Assembly: GCF_030269125.1 (NCBI RefSeq)
Contig: NZ_BSSM01000012.1
Location: 186,001-250,000, forward strand
Direction of reading: 5' to 3'
DNA: 64,000 bases
Source: Streptomyces hygroscopicus subsp. hygroscopicus
GTDB lineage: Bacteria > Actinomycetota > Actinomycetes > Streptomycetales > Streptomycetaceae
In this document: positions 47,681 through 55,923 of the stretch, piece by piece
How the letters are laid out: every line of letters starts with the position of its first letter
Position numbering within the stretch: position 1 is the stretch's first letter
The notes under the pieces: generated by a model
The model's database searches: none
Seen by the model: the letters and a program-made list of their open reading frames with translations, nothing else
What the model was told of the DNA's origin: nothing
Translations under genes and position numbers: made by a program

Positions 47681-48110
47681 CCGGCCCGACCCGGCCGCGA
47701 CCCGGCCGCCTGTCCCGATCGCGGGTGCCGTGGTGGCCGTTCGGGGCGGCGCCTTGTCCGGATCGCGGGGCCTGTGGTGGCCGGCCCGGTGGAGTCCGTT
47801 TGCCCGGACGGCCGGTCCCGTGACGGCCGGTCCCGTGACGGCCGGTCCCGTGACGGTCGGTCCCGTGATGGTCGGTCCGACCGGCCTGCTGTCCGGAGCG
47901 CGGGTGCCGTGGCGGCCGCTCTGACCGGCCCCCTGTCCGGATCGTGTCGCGGCCGCCCCGGCCGGACCCGGCCCGGATCGCGGGTCGCGTCGTGTCCGGC
48001 CTGACCGACACCACCGGCCCCGTCGTGTAAGGCCCGACCGGCCCGACCGGCCCGACCGAGTCCTGCCTACCCGAACCACCGGTCCCGTCGTGGCCGCCCC
48101 GGCCGGGCCC
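47681..48110. other. Gene-free, repeat-rich region between convergent genes
   Basis: 430 bases between the end of ROK (plus) and the end of an epimerase-like gene (minus). It is made of long imperfect repeats of GTCC-GGATCGCGGG-type and CCGACCGGCC blocks. It contains a 15-nt tandem array (see separate entry). No open frame with a recognisable domain, no clear terminator of standard form. The repeats themselves can fold and may end transcription from both sides. Confidence 0.6.
47808..47882. repeat. 15-nt tandem repeat, five copies
   Basis: ACGGCCGGTCCCGTG repeats exactly at 47808, 47823 and 47838, then with one change at 47853 and more at 47868. There are no spacers, so it is a simple tandem array and not a CRISPR. 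Confidence 0.9.
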
Positions 48111-48851
48111 CTATCCGAACCGTCGCGCCAAGTGCTCCTCGAACGTCCCCTTGCCCACCGCCCGTTCCGGTGCCAGGTGGTCGCCCTCGCGGAAGGCACG
48201 GTACGTCGCGCCGAAGAGGGGGAGGGGGACCACCGGGCGGCGGCGGCCGGTGGCGTGGAGGTAGGCGCGGACCAGGGAGTCGAGCGAGCGGACCTCGGGG
48301 CCGCCCATGTCGGGGACCCGGCCGGCCGGGGCGGCGAGGGCCAACTCGGCCAGCCGGGCGGCGACTTCGGTCACCTCGACGGGCTGGTCGGACACGCGCG
48401 CGGGCAGTGGCAGCACCGGCGGCCTGGAGAGGTTCTCGAAGAGCGACACCAGCAGGTCGTGGAACTGGGTCGTGCGCAGGATCGTGAAGCCGAGGCCGGA
48501 GCGCTCGATGCGCTGTTCCACCGCGTACTTGGTGCGGTAGTAGCCGAACGGTATCCGGTCCACCCCGACGACCGAGATGTACACCAGGTGCTGCACCCCG
48601 GCCCGCTCCGCCGCCGCGATCAGGTGTCCGGCCGCCTCCTCGTCGCCGCCCCGGGTGCTGCTCGCGCAGTGCACCACCGTCGGCACTCCGGCGAGCGCCG
48701 CGTCCAGATCCGGACCCCCCGCCCGCAGATCGACGCCGTACGGCCGGGCATGCCGGCTGAGCACCCGCACCCCGTGCCCGTCCGCCCGCAGCCGCTCGGT
48801 GACATGCCGGCCGAGCGTGCCCGTGCCACCGGTGACAAGGATCGTGGTCAT
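48111..48851 (-). CDS. NAD(P)-binding epimerase/NmrA-like protein
   Basis: A 246-residue Rossmann-fold protein. The dinucleotide motif VTGGTGTLGRHV lies at 6-17, and YRTKYAVEQRIERSGLGFTILR near 109-130 is typical of atypical SDR/NmrA-like proteins, with the catalytic YxxxK remaining as YYRTKY. The ATG at 48851 gives the normal MTTILVTGG start; an upstream in-frame region lacks support. Substrate unknown. Confidence 0.85.
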   Translation of the reverse strand: MTTILVTGGTGTLGRHVTERLRADGHGVRVLSRHARPYGVDLRAGGPDLDAALAGVPTVVHCASSTRGGDEEAAGHLIAAAERAGVQHLVYISVVGVDRIPFGYYRTKYAVEQRIERSGLGFTILRTTQFHDLLVSLFENLSRPPVLPLPARVSDQPVEVTEVAARLAELALAAPAGRVPDMGGPEVRSLDSLVRAYLHATGRRRPVVPLPLFGATYRAFREGDHLAPERAVGKGTFEEHLARRFG

Positions 48852-49196
48852 GCTGTTTCCGTCCCTCCCGGACCGGGACGCCCCCGTTGGGACGCCCTCG
48901 CAGGGGAGAGACCGGACGGCCGCCCGGAAATGTGACATCACCCCCGCGCCGCGGTCCTGGCGGCCCGGCGGCGGGCAAGGGCCGTCGTCACCGCCACCGG
49001 GCCCGATCGGCACCCTAAAAGGACTAGACCATTACGGTCAATGGGGCGGCCGCGTCAACACGCGCCTCACCGAAGGAGGTTGGCGTCGGCCGTCTCGGAC
49101 CGTGCGAAGTCGGCGCCACGGGCTGTGAGCGAGTCCACACGGACCCCCTGTCGGCGCGGCCGTCCGGCGTGGCACACTTGCCGTGTACCAGAAGCA
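48852..49196. other. Divergent promoter region between epimerase-like gene and rib operon
   Basis: 345 bases containing no supported gene. It holds an A-rich GACTAGACCATTACGGTC segment around 49022-49040, part of which (CTAGACCA) resembles half of a DasR-type site, but the other half is poor. The rib transcript start must lie just upstream of 49197, because the riboswitch begins there. Confidence 0.4.
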
Positions 49197-49323
49197 GCGC
49201 ACTCCGGGGTCGGTGAAAGTCCGAACCGGCGGTTACAGTCCGCGACCCGGTCGCCTCCAGCGGCCGGTTGACCAGGTGAAATTCCTGGACCGACGGTTAA
49301 AGTCCGGATGGGAGGCAGTGCGC
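49197..49323 (+). promoter_or_regulatory. FMN riboswitch (RFN element)
   Basis: The outer P1 helix pairs GCGCACT (49197-49203) with AGTGCGC (49317-49323). Inside are the conserved FMN-aptamer segments: GGGGTCGGTGAAAGTCC, AACCGGCGGTTACAGTCC, GACC...GGTGAAATTCC, GACCGACGGTTAAAGTCC and GGATGGGAGG. It lies 160 bp before ribE, so high FMN should shut down the rib operon; the expression platform (GC-rich pairing after 49323) is not clear enough to say whether transcription or translation is the target. Confidence 0.95.
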
Positions 49324-49485
49324 GGCGGGCGGGCATGCGTTCCGTGTGCGCGCCGCCGTATCTGGACTCGTCCGTACGCGGGCGGGTCTTTTTCGGCGAC
49401 GTCCCGATTGTGTGCTCACCCGTAGATTCTGTCGTCTTCGACAGGCCCCGGAGTCCGTGCCCCACGAGGCAGGAGGACCCGGGAA

Positions 49486-50091
49486 GTGTTCACCGGAATC
49501 GTCGAAGAGCTGGGTGAGGTCACCGCCGTCGAGAACCTCGGCGACGCCTCCCGTTTCCGGCTCCGCGGCCCCGTCGTCACCGATGGCGCCCGGCACGGCG
49601 ACTCCATCGCCGTGAACGGCGTCTGTCTCACCGTCGTCGAACACGAGGGCGACGAGTTCACCGCCGACGTCATGGCCGAGACCCTGAACCGCTCCAGCCT
49701 GGGCGCGCTCACCGTCGGCTCCCGCGTCAACCTCGAACGCCCCACGGCCGTCGGCGCCCGCCTCGGCGGCCACATCGTCCAGGGCCACGTCGACGGCACC
49801 GGCACGGTGCTGGAGCGCAAGGTCTCCGAGAACTGGGAGATCGTGAAGATCTCGCTCCCCGCCGACCTCGCCCGCTACGTGGTCGAGAAGGGCTCCATCA
49901 CCGTCGACGGCATCAGCCTCACGGTCGTGGACGCGGGCTCCGACCACTTCACCGTCAGCCTCATCCCCACCACCCTCGCCCTGACCACGCTCGGCGTGAA
50001 GCAGCCGGGCGACCCGGTCAACCTCGAGGTGGACGTCATCGCCAAGTACGTGGAGCGGCTGCTCGCGGCCGGGCAGGGGGCCGGTCAGTGA
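49486..50091 (+). CDS. ribE: Riboflavin synthase, alpha chain
   Basis: A 201-residue protein with two tandem lumazine-binding beta-barrel repeats: FTGIVEELGEV at the N-terminus, and GHIVQGHVDGTG starting the second near 97. It converts two lumazines into riboflavin. GTG start after AGGAGG. It is behind an FMN riboswitch and overlaps ribM by GTGA. Confidence 0.95.
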   Translation: MFTGIVEELGEVTAVENLGDASRFRLRGPVVTDGARHGDSIAVNGVCLTVVEHEGDEFTADVMAETLNRSSLGALTVGSRVNLERPTAVGARLGGHIVQGHVDGTGTVLERKVSENWEIVKISLPADLARYVVEKGSITVDGISLTVVDAGSDHFTVSLIPTTLALTTLGVKQPGDPVNLEVDVIAKYVERLLAAGQGAGQ

Positions 50092-50729
50092 ACTCGCTCA
50101 ACACCGAGGCGTTCACCCTGTTCGGACAGCACATCCTGTGGTCCGACATGATCGGCAACATCTTCGGCCTGGGCGCCCTCGCCCTCGGCTGGCGCCGCTC
50201 CCTGTGGACCTGGCCCGTGCAGTTCGTGTCCGGCGTGATCCTCTTCGCCGCCTTCTACGGCCACCTCACCGGCAGCGCCGGCAAGCAGGCCGTCGTCATG
50301 CTGGTCGCGCTCTACGGCTTCTGGCAGTGGAACCGCGGCCGCGGCCGGGCGGGCGACGGCCACATCTCCCCCCGCTTCGCCACCTGGCGCGAGCGCGCCG
50401 CCCTGATCGGCGCCGCGGCCGTCGGCACCGTCGCCGTCGCCCTGCTGTTCACCGCGTTCCCGGAACTGTCCTGGGACCCCTGGCCGGACGCCTACATCTT
50501 CGTCGGCACCGTCGTCGCGATGTACGCCCAGGCCAAGGGCATGGTCGAGTTCTGGTTCGCCTGGCTGCTCGTCGACCTCGTCGGCGTCCCCCTCAACTTC
50601 GCCAACGGCTACGCCTTCTCCGGCTTCGTCTACGTCATCTACGGCGCACTCGTCCTGTGGGGCATGCGCGACTGGTGGCTGCGCTCCCGCAAGAGCCCGC
50701 GGCCCGTTCTGGAAGGAGCACCGGCATGA
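50088..50729 (+). CDS. ribM: RibM-type (PnuC family) vitamin transporter
   Basis: A 213-residue membrane protein with about 6-8 hydrophobic helices and the PnuC-type motifs LYGFWQWNRGR, EFWFAWLLVDLVGVPLNFANGY. In corynebacteria and Streptomyces davawensis a PnuC-related RibM in the FMN-riboswitch operon imports riboflavin, and I assign the same role. The GTG at 50088 overlaps ribE, and the stop overlaps ribBA as ATGA. Confidence 0.88.
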   Translation: MNSLNTEAFTLFGQHILWSDMIGNIFGLGALALGWRRSLWTWPVQFVSGVILFAAFYGHLTGSAGKQAVVMLVALYGFWQWNRGRGRAGDGHISPRFATWRERAALIGAAAVGTVAVALLFTAFPELSWDPWPDAYIFVGTVVAMYAQAKGMVEFWFAWLLVDLVGVPLNFANGYAFSGFVYVIYGALVLWGMRDWWLRSRKSPRPVLEGAPA

Positions 50730-52069
50730 CCTCGGCCACCCCGCTCTACGACCCCTACTCCTACTCCTACGAGGGGGACGGCATCGAGGAGTTCACCCTC
50801 GACCCCGTCGAACAGGCCGTCGCCGACATCGCGGCCGGGCGCCCCGTGATCGTCGTCGACGACGAGGACCGGGAGAACGAGGGCGACCTCGTCATCGCCG
50901 CCGAGAAGGTGACCCCCGAGATCGTCGCCTTCATGATGAGCGAGTGCCGGGGCCTGGTCTGCGCCCCGATGGAGGCCGCGGAACTCGACCGGCTGCGGCT
51001 GCCGCAGATGGTCGAGGACAACACCGAGTCGATGAAGACCGCCTTCACCGTCTCCGTGGACGCCTCCGGCGCGCACGGCGTCACCACCGGCATCTCCGCC
51101 GCCGACCGCGCCACGACGCTCCAACTGCTCGCGAGCGGCACCGCGGAGCCCGCCGACTTCGTCCGCCCCGGCCACGTCTTCCCGCTGCGCGCCCGGTCCG
51201 GCGGAGTCCTGGAGCGCAACGGCCACACCGAGGCCGCCGTCGACCTCGCCCGGCTCGCGGGGCTGCGCCCGGCCGGCGCCATCGTGGAGATCGCCGGCGA
51301 GGACGGCCGGATGCTCCGGCTGCCCGAGCTGATCCCGTTCGCCCGCAAGCACGGCCTGACGATCATCTCCATCGAGGACCTGATCGCCTACCGCCGGGGC
51401 ACCGAGCCCACCGTCCGCCGCGAGGCCGAGACCCGCCTGCCCACCCGGCACGGCACCTTCACCGCCCACGGCTACCGCTCCACCGTCGACGGCGTCGAGC
51501 ATGTCGCCCTCGTCCACGGCGAGATCGGCACCGGCGAGGACGTGCTGGTCCGCGTCCACTCCGAGTGCCTGACCGGCGACGTCTTCGGCTCGCTGCGCTG
51601 CGACTGCGGCCCCCAGCTCGACAGTTCCCTGGCCCGCATCCAGGAGGAGGGCCGCGGAGTCGTGGTCTACCTGCGCGGACACGAGGGCCGTGGCATCGGC
51701 CTGCTGTCCAAGCTGCGCGCCTACGAACTCCAGGAGCAGGGCCGCGACACCCTCGACGCCAACCTGGAGCTCGGCCTGCCGGCCGACGCCCGCGACTACG
51801 GCGCCGGCGCCCAGATCCTCGCCGACCTCGGCGTGCGCAGCGTGCGGCTGATGACCAACAACCCCGACAAGGCCGACGCGCTGCTGCGCCACGGCCTGAA
51901 GGTCACCGGGCGCGTGCCGATGCCCGTCCAGGCGGGCGAGCACAACCTGCGCTATCTGCGCACCAAGCGGGACCGTATGGGACACGACCTGCCCTGGCTG
52001 GACACGCCGGCCACCCCGGCCGTGCCGGGCCCGGCCGCGCCCTCCGCGGCCACCTGCCCGAACCAGTGA
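50726..52069 (+). CDS. ribBA: 3,4-dihydroxy-2-butanone-4-phosphate synthase / GTP cyclohydrolase II
   Basis: A 447-residue bifunctional enzyme feeding both branches of riboflavin synthesis. The RibB half (about 25-225) has VDDEDRENEGDLV and GHTEAAVDLARLAGL. The RibA half (about 235-430) has the Zn ligands HSECLTGDVFGSLRCDCG and GRGIGLLSK. ATG at 50726 has GGAAGGAG upstream. An extra 30-residue Ala/Pro tail ends the protein. Confidence 0.96.
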   Translation: MTSATPLYDPYSYSYEGDGIEEFTLDPVEQAVADIAAGRPVIVVDDEDRENEGDLVIAAEKVTPEIVAFMMSECRGLVCAPMEAAELDRLRLPQMVEDNTESMKTAFTVSVDASGAHGVTTGISAADRATTLQLLASGTAEPADFVRPGHVFPLRARSGGVLERNGHTEAAVDLARLAGLRPAGAIVEIAGEDGRMLRLPELIPFARKHGLTIISIEDLIAYRRGTEPTVRREAETRLPTRHGTFTAHGYRSTVDGVEHVALVHGEIGTGEDVLVRVHSECLTGDVFGSLRCDCGPQLDSSLARIQEEGRGVVVYLRGHEGRGIGLLSKLRAYELQEQGRDTLDANLELGLPADARDYGAGAQILADLGVRSVRLMTNNPDKADALLRHGLKVTGRVPMPVQAGEHNLRYLRTKRDRMGHDLPWLDTPATPAVPGPAAPSAATCPNQ

Positions 52070-52085
52070 GCCGGTGACGCCGGCA

Positions 52086-52148
52086 GGACCAGCAGGACCA
52101 GCAGGACCAGCAAGACCAGCAAGACCAGCAGGACCAGCAGGACCAGCA
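52086..52148 (+). repeat. 9-nt tandem repeat between ribBA and ribH
   Basis: GGACCAGCA (or AGACCAGCA) is repeated seven times without interruption, from 52086 to 52148, within the 113-bp gap between ribBA and ribH. Units 1-3 and 6-7 start with G, units 4-5 with A. It lies in the transcribed leader of ribH and leaves the AGGAG (52174) untouched. Confidence 0.93.
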
Positions 52149-52182
52149 ACGCCAGTCGAGCAAGAAGGCACTTAGGAGAGAC

Positions 52183-52668
52183 GTGAGCGGCAAGGGTGCA
52201 CCGGAACTGTCCGTACGCAACGCCGGGGACCTCAGGGTCGCCGTCATCGCGGCGCAGTGGCACGAGAAGGTGATGGACGGTCTGGTGAACGGCGCCCTGC
52301 GCGCCCTCGGCGAACTGAGCATCGACGAGCCGACCCTGATCCGGGTCCCGGGCAGCTTCGAGCTGCCGGTCGCCGCCAAGGTGCTGGCCGCGCGCGGCTA
52401 CGACGCGGTGGTCGCCCTCGGCGTCGTCATCCGCGGTGGCACCCCCCACTTCGACTACGTGTGCCAGGGCGTCACCCACGGCCTCACCCAGGTCTCGGTG
52501 GAGACCGGCGTCCCGGTCGGCTTCGGCGTGCTCACCTGCGACACCGAGGAGCAGGCCCTGGACCGGGCCGGCATCGAGGGTTCCAGCGAGGACAAGGGCC
52601 ACGAGGCGGTGATCGCGGCGGTCTCCACGGCCGCGACGCTGCGTTCGGTATCCGAACCCTGGCACTGA
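52183..52668 (+). CDS. ribH: 6,7-dimethyl-8-ribityllumazine synthase
   Basis: A 161-residue lumazine synthase. It has RVAVIAAQWHEKVMDGLV, VPGSFELPVAAK, VALGVVIRGGTPHFDYVC, GVLTCDTEEQALDRAG, all standard. It builds the icosahedral or pentameric shells that supply RibE. GTG at 52183 has AGGAGAG just upstream. It is the last rib gene. Confidence 0.95.
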   Translation: MSGKGAPELSVRNAGDLRVAVIAAQWHEKVMDGLVNGALRALGELSIDEPTLIRVPGSFELPVAAKVLAARGYDAVVALGVVIRGGTPHFDYVCQGVTHGLTQVSVETGVPVGFGVLTCDTEEQALDRAGIEGSSEDKGHEAVIAAVSTAATLRSVSEPWH

Positions 52669-52702
52669 GCCGCCGACCGGAGCGCGTAGGGTAAGGACCA
52701 CC

Positions 52703-52975
52703 ATGTCCAAGAAGACGTTCGAGGAGCTCTTCACCGAGCTCCAGCACAAGGCCGCCCACGGCGACCCCGCCACCTCCCGCACCGCCGAACTGGTCGGCAA
52801 GGGCGTCCATGCCATCGGCAAGAAGGTCGTCGAAGAGGCCGCCGAGGTCTGGATGGCCGCCGAGCACGAGGGCAAGGACGCGGCAGCCGAGGAGATCTCC
52901 CAGCTGCTGTACCACGTCCAGGTGATGATGGTCGCCCGCGGGATCTCCCTGGACGACGTCTACGCCCACCTCTGA
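52703..52975 (+). CDS. hisE: Phosphoribosyl-ATP pyrophosphohydrolase
   Basis: A 90-residue enzyme with the all-alpha NTP-pyrophosphatase pattern KKVVEEAAEVWMAAEHEGKDAAAEEISQLLYH (key residues E-E-A-x-E and E-E-x-x-x-L-L-Y). It performs the second step of histidine synthesis. hisG follows after 74 bp, the usual pair in actinobacteria. Confidence 0.94.
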   Translation: MSKKTFEELFTELQHKAAHGDPATSRTAELVGKGVHAIGKKVVEEAAEVWMAAEHEGKDAAAEEISQLLYHVQVMMVARGISLDDVYAHL

Positions 52976-53049
52976 CCGGCCCGCCGTACCCACCGCGCCG
53001 TGCCGTGGTACACCGCACAAACCCCCTTCACGCAAAGGAAGCCGCCCTC

Positions 53050-53898
53050 ATGCTGCGCATCGCCGTCCCCAACAAGGGTTCCCTGTCCGGCCCTGCGGCG
53101 GACATGCTGCATGAGGCCGGCTACCGGCAGCGCCGCGAGTCCAAGGAACTGCGGATCGTGGACCCGGGCAACGAGGTCGAGTTCTTCTACCTCCGCCCCC
53201 GCGACATCGCGATCTACGTCTCCTCCGGCCGCCTCGACATCGGCATCACCGGCCGTGACCTGCTGGTCGACTCCGGCGCGGACGCCGAGGAGATCCTGCC
53301 GCTGGGCTTCGCCCGCTCCACCTTCCGCTTCGCCGGCAAGCCCGGCACCGCGAGCGGCACCGAGGACCTGAAGGGCCGTACGATCGCCACCTCGTACGAG
53401 GGGATCGTCGCCCGGCACCTCGCCGACAGCGGCGTCGACGCCTCCGTGGTGCACCTGGACGGCGCCGTGGAGACCGCGATCGAGCTGGGCGTCGCCGAGG
53501 TCATCGCCGACGTCGTGGAGACCGGCACCAGCCTGCGCAACGCGGGGCTGGAGGTCTTCGGCGAGCCGATCATGAAGTCCGAGGCCATCGTGATCCGCCG
53601 CACCGGCTCGGACGCCGAGGAACCCAAGGTCCAGCAGTTCCTGCGCCGCCTCCAGGGCGTCCTGGTCGCCCGGACGTACGTGATGATGGACTACGACTGC
53701 CGGGTCGAGCAGCTGGAGAAGGCCGTCGCCCTCACCCCCGGCCTGGAGTCCCCGACCGTCTCCCCGCTGCACAACGAGGGCTGGGTCGCGGTCCGCGCCA
53801 TGGTCCCCGCCAAGGAGGCGCAGCGGATCATGGACGACCTCTACGCCATCGGCGCCCGCGCCATCCTGACCACGGCCATCCACGCCTGCCGCCTCTGA
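53050..53898 (+). CDS. hisG: ATP phosphoribosyltransferase (long form)
   Basis: A 282-residue enzyme of histidine synthesis. It has RIAVPNKGSLSGPA, DIGITGRDLLVD, the PRPP loop VVETGTSLRNAGL, and a C-terminal ACT-like allosteric domain from about 208 that binds histidine. Length identifies the long, HisZ-independent form. The ATG at 53050 gives the standard MLRIAVPNKG start. AAAGGAAG precedes it. Confidence 0.95.
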   Translation: MLRIAVPNKGSLSGPAADMLHEAGYRQRRESKELRIVDPGNEVEFFYLRPRDIAIYVSSGRLDIGITGRDLLVDSGADAEEILPLGFARSTFRFAGKPGTASGTEDLKGRTIATSYEGIVARHLADSGVDASVVHLDGAVETAIELGVAEVIADVVETGTSLRNAGLEVFGEPIMKSEAIVIRRTGSDAEEPKVQQFLRRLQGVLVARTYVMMDYDCRVEQLEKAVALTPGLESPTVSPLHNEGWVAVRAMVPAKEAQRIMDDLYAIGARAILTTAIHACRL

Positions 53899-53908
53899 GG
53901 GGTATGTG

Positions 53909-54373
53909 ATGTCCGACCTGACCGCACTGCCCGACCTTCCCGTCACCTTCCGGCCGGGCCACACCCGGGCCATCCTGCTCACCGCCGCCGTGGCGATCTT
54001 CCTCACCATCTCGGGGATCGCCCTGCTCCTGGAGGGCCTCGGCCCGGGGGAGCGGATGAGCTTCGTGGTCACCGGGGCGCTGCTCTTCTGGTTCCTCGCG
54101 CAGCTGGCCCGGATCAAGGTCGTCGCCGACGAGAGCGGCGTCACCGTCGTCAACATCGCCAGCAAGCGGCGCCTGGACTGGGCGGAGATCCTTCAGGTGA
54201 ACCTCCGTCCGGGCGATCCCTGGGTGTTCCTGAACCTCAGCGACGGCACCAGCCTGCCCGCGCTCGGCATCCAGCCGGGCATCGCCAGGGAGCGGGCGAT
54301 CGCCGACGCCAGGGCGCTGCGCGCGCTCGCCGAGGCCCACTCGGCCGCCCGCCTGGGGGAGGATCGGGACTGA
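53909..54373 (+). CDS. Small PH-domain membrane protein
   Basis: A 154-residue protein with two hydrophobic segments near the N-terminus (about 22-42 and 50-66) and a PH-like domain (about 70-150; VVADESGVTVVNIASKRRLDWAEI, a bPH-type opening). The GAGGGG 6 nt upstream points to the ATG at 53909 rather than the GTG one codon earlier. It starts 10 bp after hisG, so it is probably co-transcribed. Function unknown. Confidence 0.8.
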   Translation: MSDLTALPDLPVTFRPGHTRAILLTAAVAIFLTISGIALLLEGLGPGERMSFVVTGALLFWFLAQLARIKVVADESGVTVVNIASKRRLDWAEILQVNLRPGDPWVFLNLSDGTSLPALGIQPGIARERAIADARALRALAEAHSAARLGEDRD

Positions 54374-54434
54374 CCCGAGGGCCGACTCCGGGTCGCCCAC
54401 CCTGCCCGCCCGGCCCCGTCTTGATTAACCTGGT

Positions 54435-54588
54435 GGGCGGAGGCCGTGCCGACAGCGCCTCCGCCCCTGTGCGCCGCCCGGTGCCAGGGGTTCCTGCGAC
54501 CCGAGGAGTGAATCCCTCCGGCGATGGACGGATCGTCCTGTAGTACCTGCGCCGCCCCCACCCGACATACCGGGGAGGCGGCGGCATC
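54435..54588 (+). promoter_or_regulatory. Structured RNA leader with RBS-sequestering hairpin
   Basis: Several hairpins in a row: GGGCGGAGGC / GCCTCCGCCC (54435-54444 / 54457-54466), GAGG / CCTC (about 54503-54517), GGACG-GAT-CGTCC (54526-54538), and CGCCGCC / GGCGGCG (54550-54556 / 54577-54583). The last one ties up the GGGGAGG ribosome binding site of the next gene. I could not match it to the M-box or another known riboswitch class. Confidence 0.5.
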
Positions 54589-55923
54589 GTGACCACCCCT
54601 CTGCTGCTTCTCGCAGCCGCGTTCCTGCTGATTCTCGCCAACGGATTCTTCGTGGCGGCCGAATTCGGCCTGGTGACGGTCGAGCGCCCCGAGGCCGAGA
54701 AGGCCGCGGCCGACGGCGACAAGCGCGCCCGTACGGTCGTGGAGTCGCTGAAGGAGCTCTCCTTCCAGCTCTCCGGCACCCAGCTCGGCATCACCATCAC
54801 CTCGCTGGTCGTCGGCATGCTCGCCGAACCCGCCCTGGGCCGGCTGCTGCGCGGCCCGTTCGCCGCGCTCGGCCTTCCCGACGGCGCCGTCTCCGGTGTC
54901 GCCGTGATCGTCGGCATGCTGCTGGCCTCCGCGATCCAGATGGTGATCGGCGAACTGGTGCCCAAGAACTGGGCGGTCTCCCGGCCGCTCCAGGTGGCCC
55001 GCTTCGTCGCGGGTCCCCAGCGCCACTTCTCGCGGCTGTTCCGGCCGGTGATCGCCGCGCTGAACACGGTCGCCAACCGGCTGGTCCGCGCCCTCGGCGT
55101 CGAGCCCGCCGACGAACTGGCCTCCGCCCGCACCCCCGGCGAACTGGTCTCCCTGGCCCGGCACTCCGCCCAGGCGGGCGCACTGGAGCAGGACACCGCC
55201 GACCTGTTCGTGCGGACCCTCTCGCTCGGCGAGCTGACCGCGCAGCACGTGATGACCCCGCGCGTGAAGGTCAGCGCGCTCCAGGACTCGGCGACCGCCG
55301 AGGACGTGGTCAACCTCACCCGGGCCACCGGACTGTCCCGCTTCCCCGTCTACCGGGAGAAGATCGACGACATCGTCGGCATGGCCCACCTCAAGGACGC
55401 CCTCGCCGTCCCGGCGCACGACCGGCTGCGCACCCCGGTCGGCCGCATCGCCCGCCCCGCGCTGCTGGTCCCCGAGACCCTGCCCGTCCAGCCCCTGCTG
55501 GCCCGGCTGCGCAGCGAACAGCCCATCGCGGTCGTGGTGGACGAGTACGGCGGCACGGCCGGCGTGGTCACCCTGGAGGACATCGTCGAGGAACTCGTCG
55601 GCGAGGTCCGCGACGAGCACGACGCCAAGGACGTGCCCGAGCTGGTCGCCGCCCCGCCCGAGGAGGGCAGGCCCGCCTGGGACGTGGCCGGCAGCTGCCG
55701 GGTCGACATCCTCCAGCGCATAGGCCTCGACGTGCCCGAGGGGCCGTACGAGACCGTGGCCGGGCTGGTCGCCGACCTGCTCGGCCGGATCCCGGCCCCG
55801 GGCGACCGGGCCGAGCTGCCCGGCTGGCGGCTCGCGGTCCGCCAGGTCGGCCACTACCGCGCGGAACGGGTCCGCCTGGTCAGGACGGCCCCGGCGGCCG
55901 ACGTCGCGGAGGCCCTCCGATGA
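54589..55923 (+). CDS. CNNM/CorC (hemolysin)-family transporter, first copy
   Basis: A 444-residue membrane protein: an N-terminal CNNM (DUF21) domain (about 1-200) with four helices (LILANGFFVAAEFGLVTVER), a CBS pair (about 215-335; VMTPRVKVSAL, VVVDEYGGTAGVVTLEDIVEELVGEV), and a C-terminal CorC_HlyC domain (from 355). Relatives such as MpfA export Mg2+. The leader has a potential regulatory RNA. GTG start at 54589 after GGGGAGG. Confidence 0.92.
   Translation: MTTPLLLLAAAFLLILANGFFVAAEFGLVTVERPEAEKAAADGDKRARTVVESLKELSFQLSGTQLGITITSLVVGMLAEPALGRLLRGPFAALGLPDGAVSGVAVIVGMLLASAIQMVIGELVPKNWAVSRPLQVARFVAGPQRHFSRLFRPVIAALNTVANRLVRALGVEPADELASARTPGELVSLARHSAQAGALEQDTADLFVRTLSLGELTAQHVMTPRVKVSALQDSATAEDVVNLTRATGLSRFPVYREKIDDIVGMAHLKDALAVPAHDRLRTPVGRIARPALLVPETLPVQPLLARLRSEQPIAVVVDEYGGTAGVVTLEDIVEELVGEVRDEHDAKDVPELVAAPPEEGRPAWDVAGSCRVDILQRIGLDVPEGPYETVAGLVADLLGRIPAPGDRAELPGWRLAVRQVGHYRAERVRLVRTAPAADVAEALR

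Noticed and set aside
47808..47882. CRISPR array
   Set aside because: The units are contiguous with no spacers, and there are no cas genes. The same holds for 57061-57385.
49022..49040. DasR operator upstream of the rib operon
   Set aside because: Only the right half (CTAGACCA) fits; the left half does not, so it is probably chance.
52086..52148. Leucine/valine-rich antisense peptide from the 9-nt repeat
   Set aside because: It arises from reading the repeat on the minus strand (poly LLV) inside larger antisense frames; no start or ribosome binding site supports it.
54435..54588. M-box (Mg2+) riboswitch
   Set aside because: The leader is structured, but the M-box core segments (AGGTGAGGCTCC, GACGCCAATGGGTC) are not recognisable, so I report only an unassigned structured leader.
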